Below are positions 39,719-53,705 of a stretch of DNA of 64,000 nucleotides, piece after piece (the first letter of the stretch is position 1; every line of letters begins with the position of its first letter). The notes beneath the pieces are model-generated. The model made no database searches. It had not been told where the DNA came from and saw nothing but the letters and a program-made list of their open reading frames with translations. A program made the position numbers and the translations under genes. Origin of the DNA: Diphasiastrum complanatum (taxonomy: Eukaryota; Streptophyta; Lycopodiopsida; Lycopodiales; Lycopodiaceae). The stretch is from assembly GCA_029204225.1 (NCBI GenBank), contig CM055095.1:22324006-22388005 (forward strand), read 5' to 3'.

Positions 39719-41132
39719 GAGAGACAAATACTGTGCAAGTAGAGTCTCAAGATGAGAGTTCTGTTCTCTTGACTCACACTTACCTTAAATATACCATAGA
39801 AGATGTATGATCAGGAGAAATGGCAAACTTCTCATTCCAGCTTGTGAGGAGCTACGTAGGAAGATTGTCCATTTGTGTCATGATAGCCCTAGTGCAGGTC
39901 ATCCTGGTGTGGATAAGACCTATGAGTTGATCTTACGTAACTTCTGGTGGCCTAAGCTTAAAAAAGATGTTTACCATTATGTGACGCACTGTTTGAATTG
40001 TCAAGTCACTAAAGCTAAAAGGATTAAACCTCGTGGAGTTTTACACCCACTACCTGTGTGAGAAGGAAGATGGGAGAGTATCTCCATGGATTTTGTCACC
40101 AACTTGCCTTGCACACAGTTGTAGCATGATTCTATCTTGGTCGTAGTTGCGAGACTCACGAAAATGGCTCATTTCATTCCAACGCGTAAAAACATTGATG
40201 TGGCTGGAGTAGCTAATCCGTTTATCGAGCATGTGTTCAGACTTCATGGATTACCATTATCTATAGTGTCTGACAGGGATACTCAATTTACTGGAAACTT
40301 TTGGACTGCAGTTATGGCCAAACTAGAAGTCCAATTGAGAATGAGCAGTACGACACATCTTGAAACAGATGGCCAAACTGAGAGAGTCAACCAGACCTTA
40401 GAGGATATGCTTAGGGCATTTGTTGGGGATAAGCAAACTCAGTGGGAGAAGTACTTGCCACTGTTGGAATTTGCTTACAATGACAAGAAAAATGTGAGTA
40501 CTAAGATGAGTCCTTTCGAGCTTAACTATGGATTTAGGCCAGCTAGCCCTGTTACAGTAGAAATTCCTCAGAGAGTGCCTAGTACGGCTAATTTTCTAAC
40601 TCAAATGAATGAAATGCTTCAATTAGCGAAGGTTAATATTAGGCAAATGGATCGAGCAAAGTCATATGCTGATCAGAATCACATGCCTAGAGAGTTTGTG
40701 GTAGGAGACATGGTGTTTCTCCAAGTACCCAAGGACTCTAAGACCCTTAAGACGGGCAAATGTTACAAGTTGTCCCCGCGTTATTGTGGACCCTGGAAAA
40801 TTGCTAAAAAAATCAGTGATGTTTCTTATAAGTTAGATTTTCTTAAAACTTGTAAAGTGCATCCTGTATTTCATGTTTCTAGATTGAAATGGGTTTTACG
40901 TAACGGTGATAACTTGTTGTCTGATGGTTTGTTAGCATTCCAGGAGCAGGGAGAAGTAACCCATGGGCCACCGGGGGTATTAGATAGGCGAGAGAGGCAT
41001 TTATGCAACCGTTTGATCCGTGAGTACTTGGTCGCTTGGCATGGCAGGCCTCTTTCTGATGCTACTTGGGAGATCACGCACAGTCTGCATGCACAGTACC
41101 CTAGCTTTGCCATCGCAGACAATGTTACCTGA
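39719..41132 (+). pseudogene. Ty3/gypsy element 2: integrase with chromodomain
   Basis: The zinc-binding part is HDSPSAGHPGVDKTYELI with CLNCQ. The catalytic core keeps Asp in SMDFVTNLP, Asp in IVSDRDTQFTG and Glu in ETDGQTERVNQTLE. From 40137 to 41132 the frame is open for 331 codons. The C terminus reads HPVFHVSRLKWVL and then a chromodomain-like LDRRERH, REYLVAWHGRPLSDATWE, which places the element among chromoviruses. Stops near 40061 and 40122 interrupt the upstream part. It ends 12 bp before the 3' LTR. Confidence 0.93.
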
Positions 41133-41144
41133 GGGGGGAAGGGA

Positions 41145-41880
41145 TGTTACAGCTTTTACTCCCTGTCCCAGTTGTTTACTATTTTTACTTATAGATGTAC
41201 TACTTGTAAATACAGAAATGGCTAAGTCACCGGCTTGTGGTGACCTTTGTAACAGAAATGTAAATAAAGCTATTAATGATGTTTCTGAGCCTCATAGTTG
41301 CATGTTGCTTGGGTATAGGGTACTGGGTCATTAATTCGGAGTGGCTGGACTGACGTCCAAAACCCTTAAAAAGATTACTTTGGGGTAAAGTTTGGCTTTA
41401 CATGGGAGTTTTATGGAATTAAAAATTCTTGGGAATTTTATGGCTCTTTTAGAGAAGAAATGACATTTTCTTTTTTTTTTGAATGCATGGCCATAGGGGT
41501 TGTTAATTTAGTAACAAGTGTGGCCTAGAGTCTTTTGTTGAACCTCAGTTCCATTTTGTCTTTTGGCATGTGGAAATGGTTTCGAAAAAGAGATTTATGA
41601 GATAATCTGCCTAAACCCATAGCGAAGAATAGAATTTTTAATTCTTCGAGGCATTGCCAAGGAAATGGTGTAAAGCGATATTTTGTTATCCTAACAGTCA
41701 GTCGGTGAACTAAAGGTTCGCAGATTTAGGATTGGAAGCAAGATATTCATTCCTCATGGGTTACTTTTCCCAATATGGTACCTGGTCAAAGAAAATTTAA
41801 AATTCTAAGGAGGGAAGAAGAGTAGACATCTGTGGTAGTAAGTGTGATCATGAAATTTGGTAATCCCAGTAAATAATTGT
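41145..41880 (+). mobile_element. 3' LTR of gypsy element 2
   Basis: The polypurine tract GAGGGGGGAAGGGA is followed by TGTTACAGC. The first 230 bp match the start of the minus-strand LTR at 45594-46229, including GTGGTGACCTTTGTAA and TTGCTTGGGTATAGG. AATAAA at about 41261 could be the polyadenylation signal. The right edge is not defined. Confidence 0.65.
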
Positions 41881-42829
41881 TTAATACCAGATATTAATTT
41901 CCTGAATTAAATTCATAACTAATATTTTTGTAACCATTGAGTTATCCGCAGTTTTGAATGTCAATTGTGATGTTAGAAGTAGAATCTGATAAATGGATTA
42001 CATTGGATCTGTTATTTGATAGAAGCTTGTTCCTAGAGTAGAACTCTTGGATCTAGAAGACTGAAACGTATCCAATTAAAGTTGCTGAACAATTCCTGCG
42101 ATGAGCAGCGCTCAAGCAATGCCTATTTATACAAGGCACCGGTTCACACATCCAGATTCCATACAAGTGGAACTCGTCACAGGACGAAAAAGAAAACCCG
42201 AATCAAACGTCAATTTGAAGCATCACAAGCAAAAATAAATTCTAAGGTTAATGTGTTTCAATTTCTTAAACCTTGTATATCTCTTGTTGCATAAATAGAT
42301 TTCAGTGGAATGATTGTACTGTCACTTGGGTTGGAAATATTTGAAGGAAAAGTCTTGTTTGTAATAGAGTGAATCCTTTTATGGAATGCACTTATTACTG
42401 ACTTTTCATGGATTTGGATATTTTCATATGTCATCTTTCCAGTTAACTTTTATAGAAATTGATAATTTCTTTGAAAGGAGGGGTGAAGTAATGGGATAAT
42501 ATTCTATTTGGGATCTGTTGGTTGCATAGTTTTCAGAAGGAAACCAACTGTGATATAGAAATGAGATTTTGTTTGAAAGAAATTTCGGATAGATTCAGAG
42601 TAAGATACTTATTTGGAACTTTTCGAATAAGAGAAATACTCGAGGAATTGTGTGGACAATCTGGAACGAGAACGGGTTTGAAATTTGAATCATTATCTAT
42701 AAGTTGTACAGTAAAAGGTCAAAGGTTACTAATTCCATTTCGATTAGAATAGAAGTAAGTTTGATCAGAATTGAAGTTTGAGAGTTCTATATTGGATCAA
42801 CCTAATCTTAGTTTAGTACTAGGATCAGA
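41881..42829. other. No recognisable gene
   Basis: AT-rich sequence. Open frames at 42082-42294 and 42522-42752 show no family motif. Confidence 0.35.
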
Positions 42830-44588
42830 GAAAAATTATGTAATTATCCAAACAAAGTGTTGGATCTTAGATGGCTCTTTAGAAAGATTTGATAAAAATG
42901 AACGAGCTTTGACTCCCCCTGTGCTAGGTATACTGGGTACGTTTCCTGTTTTTCCTTAAAGCTTTTCATCTTTTTGTATTTTAACATGTCCTTTATGAAG
43001 GCTTGCTTTTGACAACACTTCCTCTAATCGAGCGATTGCTTGTTTTGATGCTGACTTTGGCTTAGTATTCCATGCAAACAAAATATGAAGTATATTAATT
43101 TCTCTATGATCCTCACCTCTCCATGAAGTGTGCAAATATGCACATTTTGTAAAGGAATTGGTAGTATTGGTTTCCAGTTGGGATCTTCAATATCTCTTGA
43201 AACACTTGTGCTCTTGAAATGTCATTTAATGATTTCATACAATATAGCTGTTAGCATTGCTCTACAGTTTCATTTCTTGTCTTCAGGTAATGATACCTGC
43301 ACTCATAATTCATCAGTTAGAGTAATAAGCTCTAATATTCAAAATACGTTTCATACAAAAAGAATATAACAGCCATTTTTTACCTGAAAACATGCTAGCC
43401 ACCATATGTTGTTTTCTAATTGCACACTGAAGTTGAGATCCCTTGAGTTTGTTGCATTGCTCAATGCTCCATTCACGAGAGTAATACTTACTCTTTCCAA
43501 CTTTTGTCCTTTGATAACTTCCGATTCATCTAGCTTGACCACCAAAATAAGTTTGCTCATACTAACACTTGTAATATTATAGAATTTCACTATAAATCTC
43601 AATAAATGATTCAAATCCACAGATAAGTTGTTGGAAGAATCACATGACAAATTGCCAGACTTTGAATTGTAAATCTCATTGATGTGAAAAGGGATTCCAA
43701 TGACATTTGCATACTCTTAATCAATACATCTCTCTCCAATCTTATCTGAAAAGGACGAGGAATGGAAAATTTTCTTACATGCAATTGTCCAAAAGCCTCT
43801 TTAATAATTTTAAATATACAAGCATATGCCTCCCTGCTAATACCTGAGAAATCACATGCTCCCTGAATTAACGTTCGGTCGATTACCTTACCGACCTCGT
43901 TCATCAAAGCCTCAGTGACCTTGGACTTGATTCGCGAATATCGATTATTGTCCAATAAAGACTTTGTGGACTTGGTTGTCAATACTGAACTCAGTGATTT
44001 TTTGATCATGTCATTGTCCCTCAGATGCTCATTTTAACAAATGTTGATCTGCAAATGATTATGAAAATCAAGAAACCCAATAGGCCACATAATAAATGTC
44101 ATGCTACTTCACAAAACAAAAATAAAACTGATTCAAATCAAATCCTTAGTTGAATGCTTGAATCTTTTTTCTCCATTGGCCTCCATTTAGTGAAAGCTAA
44201 TCAATGTCCTTCAAGATTCGTTTTTGCTTGTTTCTTTTTAATTTCTTATCTAGTATGCGAGTTTCTTCTTTTAACTGGTCATTTGGTATACGTAACCCAG
44301 TAAACCGTTTTCTCCGTCACACAAAAACTTTATCAACTGTGTGATGGATTGGAATTGTGGAACTTGCATCGAGCTCGGATCCAATGGATAAAAACTTCTG
44401 TCAATCCACAAATCATAGTTCTTTCTTTGGTTGATTCTGTGAGCGATCATATCAAGTGGAGAAACTGTGGATTCTTTCACTACTCCTCTTTTAGCTATCG
44501 GAGCATTTTCGACAGGGAGAACAATGCATAGATGAAACTGAGACATCTCCGCAAACATCAGCTGACAGACCAGAAAGAAAATAGACAC
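42830..44588 (-). pseudogene. Unknown degenerate gene L
   Basis: Three coherent minus-strand segments are seen. At 44588-44271 it reads RINQRKNYDLWIDRSFYPLD and QSITQLIKFLCDG. At 44009-43351 it reads SRIKSKVTEALMNEVGKVID, GACDFSGISREAYACIFKII and, after a frameshift near 43715, NEIYNSKSGNLSCDSSNN and LVVKLDESEVIKGQKLERV. At about 43200-42830 it reads VHICTLHGEVRIIEKLI and, after another frameshift, ARLEEVLSKASLHKGHVKI and GGVKARSFLSNLSKEPS. Composition and spacing are protein-like throughout. I do not recognise the family. It could be a transposon-encoded or captured gene. Confidence 0.45.
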
Positions 44589-44699
44589 TCTTCTGCATCC
44601 ATGGCGTACCTGAGATTCTATGTTTATTCTCTTGCTAGTTAAAACGAGGGACGCAATCTCATTTTCAAATTTAGAAAAGTTAGTTAATGAGCGTCATAG

Positions 44700-45579
44700 A
44701 TTCTTGAAGTCACAGTTGCGTGCGTCATAATCGTGTCATGTTAACTACACATTACTAGTAAGGCTAAGCTAAGCTGGACCTAAAAGTCCGTCAGATTTCC
44801 AAAATCTGGTGTTTTTTTTGTCCTACGTGGCATTTCTTAGACGACCCTTTTGATGTTTGTAACTCCTCTAATGCATAGCCGTTCCACTAACCCTTTTAGG
44901 TCCCTATGGAGATTTAGCCGTCTTTAGTTAGTCGAGAATTTGTTGTAAAATTACCTCCATGGCATCCACCTTGGCTGCCAATTCTTCAATTCTCAAGATT
45001 GACCCTTTTCCCTTGTATTTTGGCCCAAAAATCAAACCAACTTTGGATTGCTATAACTTTTTCGTGACTTGGACTTTTCCTGAGAGATCAATTTGTAGTA
45101 GGTCGCCCTCCTGCTGGCTTTCCAATGAACCCTTAATAGTCTGGTTTAGGCTAGGATTGCCCAATCATCAAGCAATTTCTTTTCAGCTGGTTTTGCACCT
45201 ATGTATGAGAACCAAATTTTGAAAAAACACCATAGGACTCCATTTTCTTTGCTGTAAATACGACAGCCCTTGAGGTCTACCTAGAAGACTCCCAAAATTT
45301 GAGGATGATCCAAGAAATAAGCGGAAAGTTACGAAGAAAAAACTCTTCAGCCTGCCAGCGCCCACCAGCTACAAGAAAGTTCTCAAAATCGCTTGGATTT
45401 CGTTGTTGGGGTTGGTTCCTGTGACTAATCTACTGTGCCTTGGCAATAGGAACAGTTTGCAACAGATTCCATAACCATCTGAGCTCTCAATCAAAAGTTA
45501 TGAGCAAAAAACTCCCCTTTCTCTCTCTAGAACATTTTTGTTTTTTGTTGTCCCAAGCTTCCAAAACTTGCAAACCTTT
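44700..45579 (-). mobile_element. Leader and gag start of minus-strand retroelement
   Basis: Sequence downstream (minus strand) of the primer-binding site at 45580. Near 44990 it encodes LAAKVDAMEVILQQILD, a coiled-coil-like Gag N terminus, then degenerates. No pol follows, so the element is truncated. Confidence 0.45.
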
Positions 45580-45591
45580 GCTTTGATACCA
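45580..45591 (-). other. Primer-binding site, tRNA-Met type
   Basis: The minus strand reads TGGTATCAAAGC, one mismatch from the consensus, three bases from the LTR end. Confidence 0.75.
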
Positions 45592-45593
45592 AA

Positions 45594-46229
45594 TGTCAGA
45601 CTCCCTCTCTGATCTTCTCTTCTAATTTCCTGCACATACAAGCATCAAGTTACTACTAACACAAGATGGAGCTAGCTGCCTTGTCTCTTCCCAGCCTTTG
45701 CTGCCTAAATTATGATCAGGAATGCCTTTCTCCAAGCTCAATAATTCAAAATCCTCAAGCACCCCTTAACCATGACCCTTCCTAAATATCGACACATGGC
45801 CAACTCCATGCACAGTCGACACTTGCCACTTGGCAGCACCCTGACATATAGGCAAGTGAGTAGGCTGACATGTGTCACTCATCCATTGGATCAAATGTCC
45901 CAGTGGGCATGTGACACGTGTCATGTTTGACCGATCAACCCTAACATGTGTCACTCATTCACTGGACCAAGTGTCCCAGTGAGCACATGACTTGTGTCAT
46001 GTTGACTAGTCAACTCTCCTACTTTTTAGGAGGTCAGTCCAACCACTCCAAATTAATGACCCAGTATCCTATACCCAAGCAACATGCGACTTTGAGGCTC
46101 GAAAACATCATTAACAGTTTTATTTACATTTCTATTACAAAGGTCACCACAGGCGAGTGACTTAGTCATTAGTAAAAATAGTAAACAACCGGGACAAGGA
46201 GTAAAAGCTGTAAGAGTTTCTTAACAACA
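45594..46229 (-). mobile_element. 5' LTR of a Ty3/gypsy element, 636 bp
   Basis: On the minus strand it starts TGTTGTTAAG and ends GAGTCTGACA, just before the primer-binding site. Its first part matches the 3' LTR of gypsy element 2 at 41145, so both belong to one family. A run of related CATGTGTCACTCATTC-type units (45850-46020) forms a small internal tandem repeat. Confidence 0.75.
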
Positions 46230-47529
46230 TTTTAGGTGCCACAGCTTCATTCTATGAAGCGTCCTCTCGAGTATCACTTCGCACCAATCTGCCTCAATCG
46301 AGAGAGAGCAATCGAGAGAGAGAACGAACTACTCACAATTTAGTTCGCTCCATCGCACCTCAATTCCACAACTCCACGCTCTTCACTGCTTTGGATAGAA
46401 AGGGTTCCCATTTTGCTGGTCAAAATGCGCTCCATTTCACAATAATGGATGCATCTCCAACAGATTTTGCAAAAGGAAGACGAGATTGCAAAGCCTCATG
46501 TGTACCATCGGCCCTAAATCGCTATCAGCTTCCTTCTGAGCATATCTTTCTGTAGAGCTGAAGACAACCACTCTAAAAGCTGTTTGCAAGACTCTCAAAT
46601 CCCAAAACCAACAGCCAGTGGTGCGCTAATCTCATCTCATAAAGGGATGGAACAACTCGAAGGTGAACTTGTTGTTAGCAGATTCTTTCCTTCAACAAGA
46701 TTAAGCTCACTTTGATTCAGAACGAGATTACAACTCTCTACCTTCTACAAATTCGACTCCTGGACAACAATCATCAAAAACTTGACCTCTGGCTTCTCAC
46801 GGCCTACAGCTCAAAGAGAAACAGATTTGCTCTCAGAATTTCTGACATTACTTTATAGTTATTTCAATACTTGCAGGTCATATTGAAGTGAGCATAAGCT
46901 TATCAAAATTCTGCAGAGAACAACAAATCCACGGAAGTTATTGATCTTAACTAATATTCATAGCTTCACTTTCCTCTCAGAATAAGAATATTAGTACACT
47001 GCTACTCTGCTCTATGCTCTCAACATGTTTACAGAAGGATTCAGACAAAATAATCCTTAATCCTATGCATGCAATAACTGGAATCATGTGCTTATGCCCC
47101 CCATAGTCCATATTAACTCGAAAATTTACCAACAAATTATCTATGAACTTGAACAAACAACATGATTCAGAGCATTGTGGACTGATGCAGGCAGTTCATA
47201 ATTTCATTTGAGCGAAATCCAGCAATGAATCAAGTAACCAAATTAACTTTTGCAGATTACTAAACATCATTTGAAAAACTTCCTCGAGAAATCATGAAAT
47301 TACAAATAGATTCCTACAAATTTGCAGCATCTTTTACCAAAAACTTCATGTAGAAGTGCACTCTACCAATAATTTTCAAAAAGTATGCTACTTATCTGGA
47401 ATTTGTGAATCCCACTCCATAATTCCCTTGAGAAAAAACAGCACTCAAACCGGGATGTAAATTCAAGCGCTTCAACTTCCAAATCGATGTAGTCTTGTCT
47501 CCATCCATCCATGACCACATCTTAGCCGG
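46230..47529. other. No recognisable gene
   Basis: AT-rich sequence without a coding signal. The part just left of 47529 should be the internal region of the element whose primer-binding site follows. Confidence 0.35.
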
Positions 47530-47541
47530 GCTCTGATACCA
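47530..47541 (-). other. Primer-binding site, exact tRNA-Met match
   Basis: The minus strand reads TGGTATCAGAGC, an exact match to the plant initiator tRNA-Met complement. Confidence 0.85.
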
Positions 47542-47542
47542 A

Positions 47543-48330
47543 TGTAAAGACCCCAAGGGATTGCCCCCTAAGATATGATAGGAGAACACAATAAGAGAGA
47601 CTATGGAGCCAAACCGCCCAACCAATCCTAGATCAAACCTGGATTTAGCCCCCAAGCCATGCCATGTGAAGCAAGAGGAGAAGAGAGAAACTGGTAACCT
47701 AAACCCAATATGTCGACGGGAGAATCCCTACCTCATTATATAGAGAGTAACCCAACGGGGTTGGCTCAGTTGGTTGGCTTGGCATCCAAAGTTTCTTTGG
47801 TCCCAGGTTCGAGCCTCCCCTTGGAAACCAAGAAGCATTATATAGAGAGTAGAGTCATGTGCATGAAACCATGCAACCCCCATGTAGGTCAACTATAAAT
47901 AGGTCTCATCTCTTCATGCAGTCCTCCTGCCTATAGAAAAAGAGATTTACATCCTCATCTTATGCATTCCATTTAGTGTAGATGCAGAAAAAGGTTTATC
48001 TATACTTAGCTCTAATAAGGTCTTGTTGGATGATCCTAAGGGCAAGTATCTTTACCTTGGCAAATTTGGTTTTGTGGAAATGAGAGAATCTAGACTTCCA
48101 TTTGGGGGAGGATCATCGATACCTCATTTAGCAATAAGCAAATGTTTTTATCTTTAGTGGTCGAAAGACAAAGAAAGTAAGTGATTTTACCAAATTTTTC
48201 ATGAGCCATGAAGGTCCAGCTGTTATGGCCATATTCGATTAAGGACTTGGAATAGTCCTAATATGGTAGACCGGCCCTCCGATATTCGAGATTGTTGGTC
48301 ACGCCGTGATTTAATTCCATGTCAAGGCCT
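47543..48330 (-). mobile_element. LTR next to the exact primer-binding site
   Basis: The plus strand starts TGTAAAGACC one base from the primer-binding site, so the minus-strand LTR ends ..ACA there. The other edge is not resolved; 48330 is a guess. The SINE-like insertion at 47750 lies inside it. Confidence 0.5.
47734..47851 (+). mobile_element. tRNA-derived SINE-like insertion with 16-bp target duplication
   Basis: An 86-bp body (47750-47835) is flanked by identical CATTATATAGAGAGTA at 47734-47749 and 47836-47851. The body contains an A-box-like TGGCTCAGTTGG and a B-box GGTTCGAGCCT, correctly ordered 45-50 bp apart, which is the internal Pol III promoter of a tRNA. Acceptor-stem pairing is poor and there is no convincing anticodon arm, so it is not a working tRNA gene. 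The long perfect target duplication indicates recent retroposition. Confidence 0.75.
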
Positions 48331-49260
48331 GTTTGTGACTAATTACTTTGAGAGGACCCAGACACTCTAATTGAGACATATGGAGTATCATTTACACCTT
48401 TGGAAACCCATTTGTGACTTATTTATGGCTAGAATTTATTTGAAATTAGGTGGTGTTTTCTATCTTGATTTTCTTGTTAGTGATATAGTGTTAATAACGA
48501 TCCTAACATTGATTATTACTAGCAATATTTTATAGTTGTTACCGTTTGGATCATATGGCTAGATAGAAATAGCAAAGAGTTTGGGTGTCGTAAATTTACC
48601 ATCTCTCCCTACCCTACTTTTAAATGAGGTTGATAGATTTTGCTCTCCTTGAGCACTCTCTTGCTATTTTGTAAAAAGTTCCTAATCTATGGTTAATTAT
48701 TTTGAGAGACAAAAGAAACCTATTTAGCCTTGGTTTGAAGTGCAAAATCATTGCTATTTGATTAATATTTGATAGAACGTAGTGAAGGTCATATACACCC
48801 TTCAATATATCTTGGCAAGCCTTGTATGATAGAAACTCATCCAACCAAATTCTACGCTTTGCAAGTTGTTCAACTAGCAAAACATGCTTGCAATAAGTGC
48901 ATGCTCAAATCTGGGATGATGCTTGAGGTGCAGAGCCTTTTGCTTCTTGGCCAACTTGGGATATACATTGTACACTGTGTGTGTGTGTGTGTGTGTTTGG
49001 GGGGGTGTTTCTTATTGGTCTTTTTCCTTTTAAGAGATTAGGGCTCGTCCCTTTGAATTGTCTAGAGACAAGTTACTCAGCTTGATCAAATGCTATCATG
49101 GTTTTGGGTTATGTAGGGCATTCATCCCCATTGACTCGCATGGACATACGACCCCGCTATTCACCAGAATTTTGAATGTCGTTGTTGAGTCACAACAATT
49201 GTAATTTATGGCCCTTGCCCCTAGGTAGGCAGGACAATTTACAAATTGTGCTTTAAAACA
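48331..49260. other. No recognisable gene; short (GT)n
   Basis: AT-rich sequence. A (GT)n run of about 20 bp lies near 48976-48996. The open frame at 48769-49041 has no family motif. Confidence 0.4.
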
Positions 49261-49625
49261 TTGACATGACTTAATGGGGACATATGCTTAGCTCATCTAG
49301 GGTGAAAGATTCCTAGTCACATGTGAAGACATTTATTGGCCAAATAAAAGTTTGCTTTATTAAAGCCATAAGAAAGTTGGAGAGCTTGACTTAATGGGGA
49401 CGAGCACTTGGCCCATCTAGGGCGGAAGATTCCTAGCCACGAGTGAAGATACTTACTGGTTGAATAGAGCTTTGCTTTGTCAAAGGCACAAGAAAGTTCA
49501 AGGGCTTGACTTAACATGAACAAGCACTTAACCCATCTAGGGCAAAAGATTCCTAGCCATGTGTGAAGACACTCGTTGGCTAATAGAATCTGATTTATTA
49601 GAAGCACAATAAAGTTGAAGGGCCG
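49261..49625 (+). repeat. 120-bp tandem repeat, three units
   Basis: GACTTAA begins at 49268, 49388 and 49508. Each unit carries CCATCTAGGG (or CTCATCTAGGG), AAGATTCCTAG and GTGAAGA. Spacing is exactly 120 bp, a multiple of three, so the long minus-strand frame across it (49317-49607) is a repeat artefact. Confidence 0.92.
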
Positions 49626-50281
49626 TAGACTTGCATGAAATCATTTTTGATTTTTTGTGAAAAAAAGTTGGTAATGTAAAGCATAATCTCTCCAAAGGGA
49701 GATTAGCTTAGATTCCGTTTTGCACAATCCTCCACATGGAAGGTTTTGCAAATCTCCAAAATAGAACCAATTTTTTTTTTAAATGATTTCATGCGGGAAG
49801 GGTGGCCTTTCCGCCACTGGAAGGTCACTTGTGCCTCGTGTATCCTCAGCCAAGGGCCAAAAGGGCCTTGAGGGCAAACACAGGTCCCCGCCCCTCTCCC
49901 CCCCCCCCCCAGACCCCCCAAAAAAAAAGTCGCTTACTAGCACGGAGGCCAGGGAGCGCCTGCACTAGTGGCTGTGATGAGATAATCTGATCGTGTTAAT
50001 GAGTGATGGATGATTTGTGAGAGCATGAAACCTCTGGACACGGGCACAACAGTGGACTGTGTCGGGCATATATTGATCCGTGTTCGTAAGCGACGAGGCT
50101 CCACGGCTCGCCCCCCCCACCAAAAGAAAAAAACACCTAAAGACCCATCCCCGCTAAAATTGGCAGCAGTTTTGAAGCGAGTCCGCCAACGTAATGCCTT
50201 GTGCTCAGGTGTCCTTTGTATTTTGGGACCACCTCCAGGAGCATAATGTCCATCCAATTTTCTTTCTCCTAGGAATCTTTC

Positions 50282-50418
50282 ATTCTCTTTCCTCTCTTCG
50301 GTGGAATTCACTTTCTCTCTCCTCTCTCCGGTGAAATGCAAGTTCTCTCTCCGGTGGAATGCACGTTCTCTCTCCTTTCTCCGGTGAAATGCACGTTCTC
50401 TCTCCGGTGGAATGTGCA
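50282..50418 (+). repeat. CT-rich minisatellite upstream of calmodulin
   Basis: Alternating units CCGGTGGAATGCACGTTCTC and CCGGTGAAATGCACGTTCTC, of 23-33 bp, about five in total. The open minus frames here (49937-50514) with repeated ERTCISPER-like segments are artefacts. A poly(C) run follows at about 50451-50464. Confidence 0.85.
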
Positions 50419-50545
50419 TGTGTTATGTGGCAGCCCGTCATTGGCTGTTTCCCCCCCCCCCCCCCAAAAGTATTGTTCACGACTAGTCTTCGCTAAAGTA
50501 ACCAACGCTAGCAAAATTCTTCACGAAAAGTGATCGTCACGAAAG

Positions 50546-50559
50546 AGTTCTATTTATTT
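50546..50559 (+). promoter_or_regulatory. Possible calmodulin core promoter
   Basis: TCTATTTATTTATT followed by a CT-rich stretch (TCCTCTCCTCTTTTCC, 50564-50582) could be a weak TATA region with a pyrimidine-rich start, about 365 bp before the start codon. ATGs at 50587 and after would then be upstream ATGs, or a 5' UTR intron may remove them. Low support. Confidence 0.25.
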
Positions 50560-50923
50560 ATTCCGATCCTCTCCTCTTTTCCAGCCATGAGCTATGCCGA
50601 GAGCTTCCACAATGTCTGAGCTCATGAAGTAATATTAAAAATAAGCATCAGCAAGCAATCAAAGCTACTACATGTATTGATGGCTGTGTGTGGTAGTAGT
50701 TGCTGTAATCATCAATGGTTGATTTCGCTGAAAGAGTTGTTGTATAATTGTAGAAGAAGATATAGCTGAAGGAAGGCTGAGGGATGCCTGCTTTTAATAT
50801 TGTGCATTCCATGTAAGACTGACTACTCAGATCTGGAAAAAGACTTGGAAGGATCTTGGTAAGATCCGTCTCCTCACCGCTTCGTGAGGTGTTGAGAAGG
50901 TTTCCAAGAAGCACTTGTGAAAG

Positions 50924-52882
<1,959 letters not shown>

Positions 52883-53318
52883 TCTTTCAGCGCATGCATC
52901 TCTACTGATTTGTGCCCCTTTTTCAGAACTAAGGTTGACTAAAGAACAACTCATGTTGATGTGAGTACTTCTGTATGATTCATAGCAGCCAAGTTATTCA
53001 CACAGGGTTGTTTCTATCTCTTTTATCATCTGTGATCATTTTATTCTTTCATGTCATTTAACATTGTCGGATTTTCTTTGTTAGAATTGAAAGTGTAGTC
53101 CAATCTGCCTTGCCTGAGCTTGTGGCTTGCCTTTAAGTGGTAAATAGCAAAAAAATTATGCTCTTTTTTCTTTCTTGCATGCATGCCCAAGCTTTCAATG
53201 CACCTTCCTATCCAAGTCATAAATAGCACAAATGTTTTGTCCCTCTCTTTTTCTTGCATGCATCCTTAGGCTCTCAACTTGCACAATGCACCAACTTCAT
53301 TACCAACACAAATAATCA

Positions 53319-53324
53319 AATAAA
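53319..53324 (+). terminator. Possible calmodulin polyadenylation signal
   Basis: AATAAA about 437 bp after the stop codon. It is the first canonical hexamer I noticed, but plant signals are loose. Confidence 0.3.
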
Positions 53325-53652
53325 GTTATCTATTTGCATTCACAAAATCATTTTATGAATGTTTTCATTTTATAACTAAGATTTGAAAGTAGCTAATGAC
53401 CTTGCATCCAATCTTAGAGAATTGCATTTTTTAACTCAACAAATTTCTCACAATGCCTTTGTGGTATACCACAATGTTCTTGTTATATTAGGATTGGATT
53501 CTCAGTGACTTAGACGTGTCACCTTTCCATCTAAGGGAAAAACCATTTTTGTGGCTAAATGACCTAGTGGAAAGCTGAGTTGGAATATATTTCCCTATGT
53601 GACGATAACCCATGCTACCCAATGACCAAGATTTTACACAAAATGGCAAGTG

Positions 53653-53654
<2 letters not shown>

Positions 53655-53702
<48 letters not shown>
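53655..53702 (+). repeat. (CT)n microsatellite
   Basis: About 48 bp of CT. Confidence 0.95.

Positions 53703-53705
<3 letters not shown>

Noticed and set aside
35391-41132. Endogenous retrovirus or pararetrovirus
   Set aside because: Domain order with RNase H before integrase, a chromodomain at the end and tRNA-Met primer sites in the family fit plant Ty3/gypsy chromoviruses; no envelope or movement protein was seen.
47757-47822. Functional tRNA gene
   Set aside because: A and B boxes are present but acceptor and anticodon stems do not pair well, and perfect flanking duplications show a retroposed copy.
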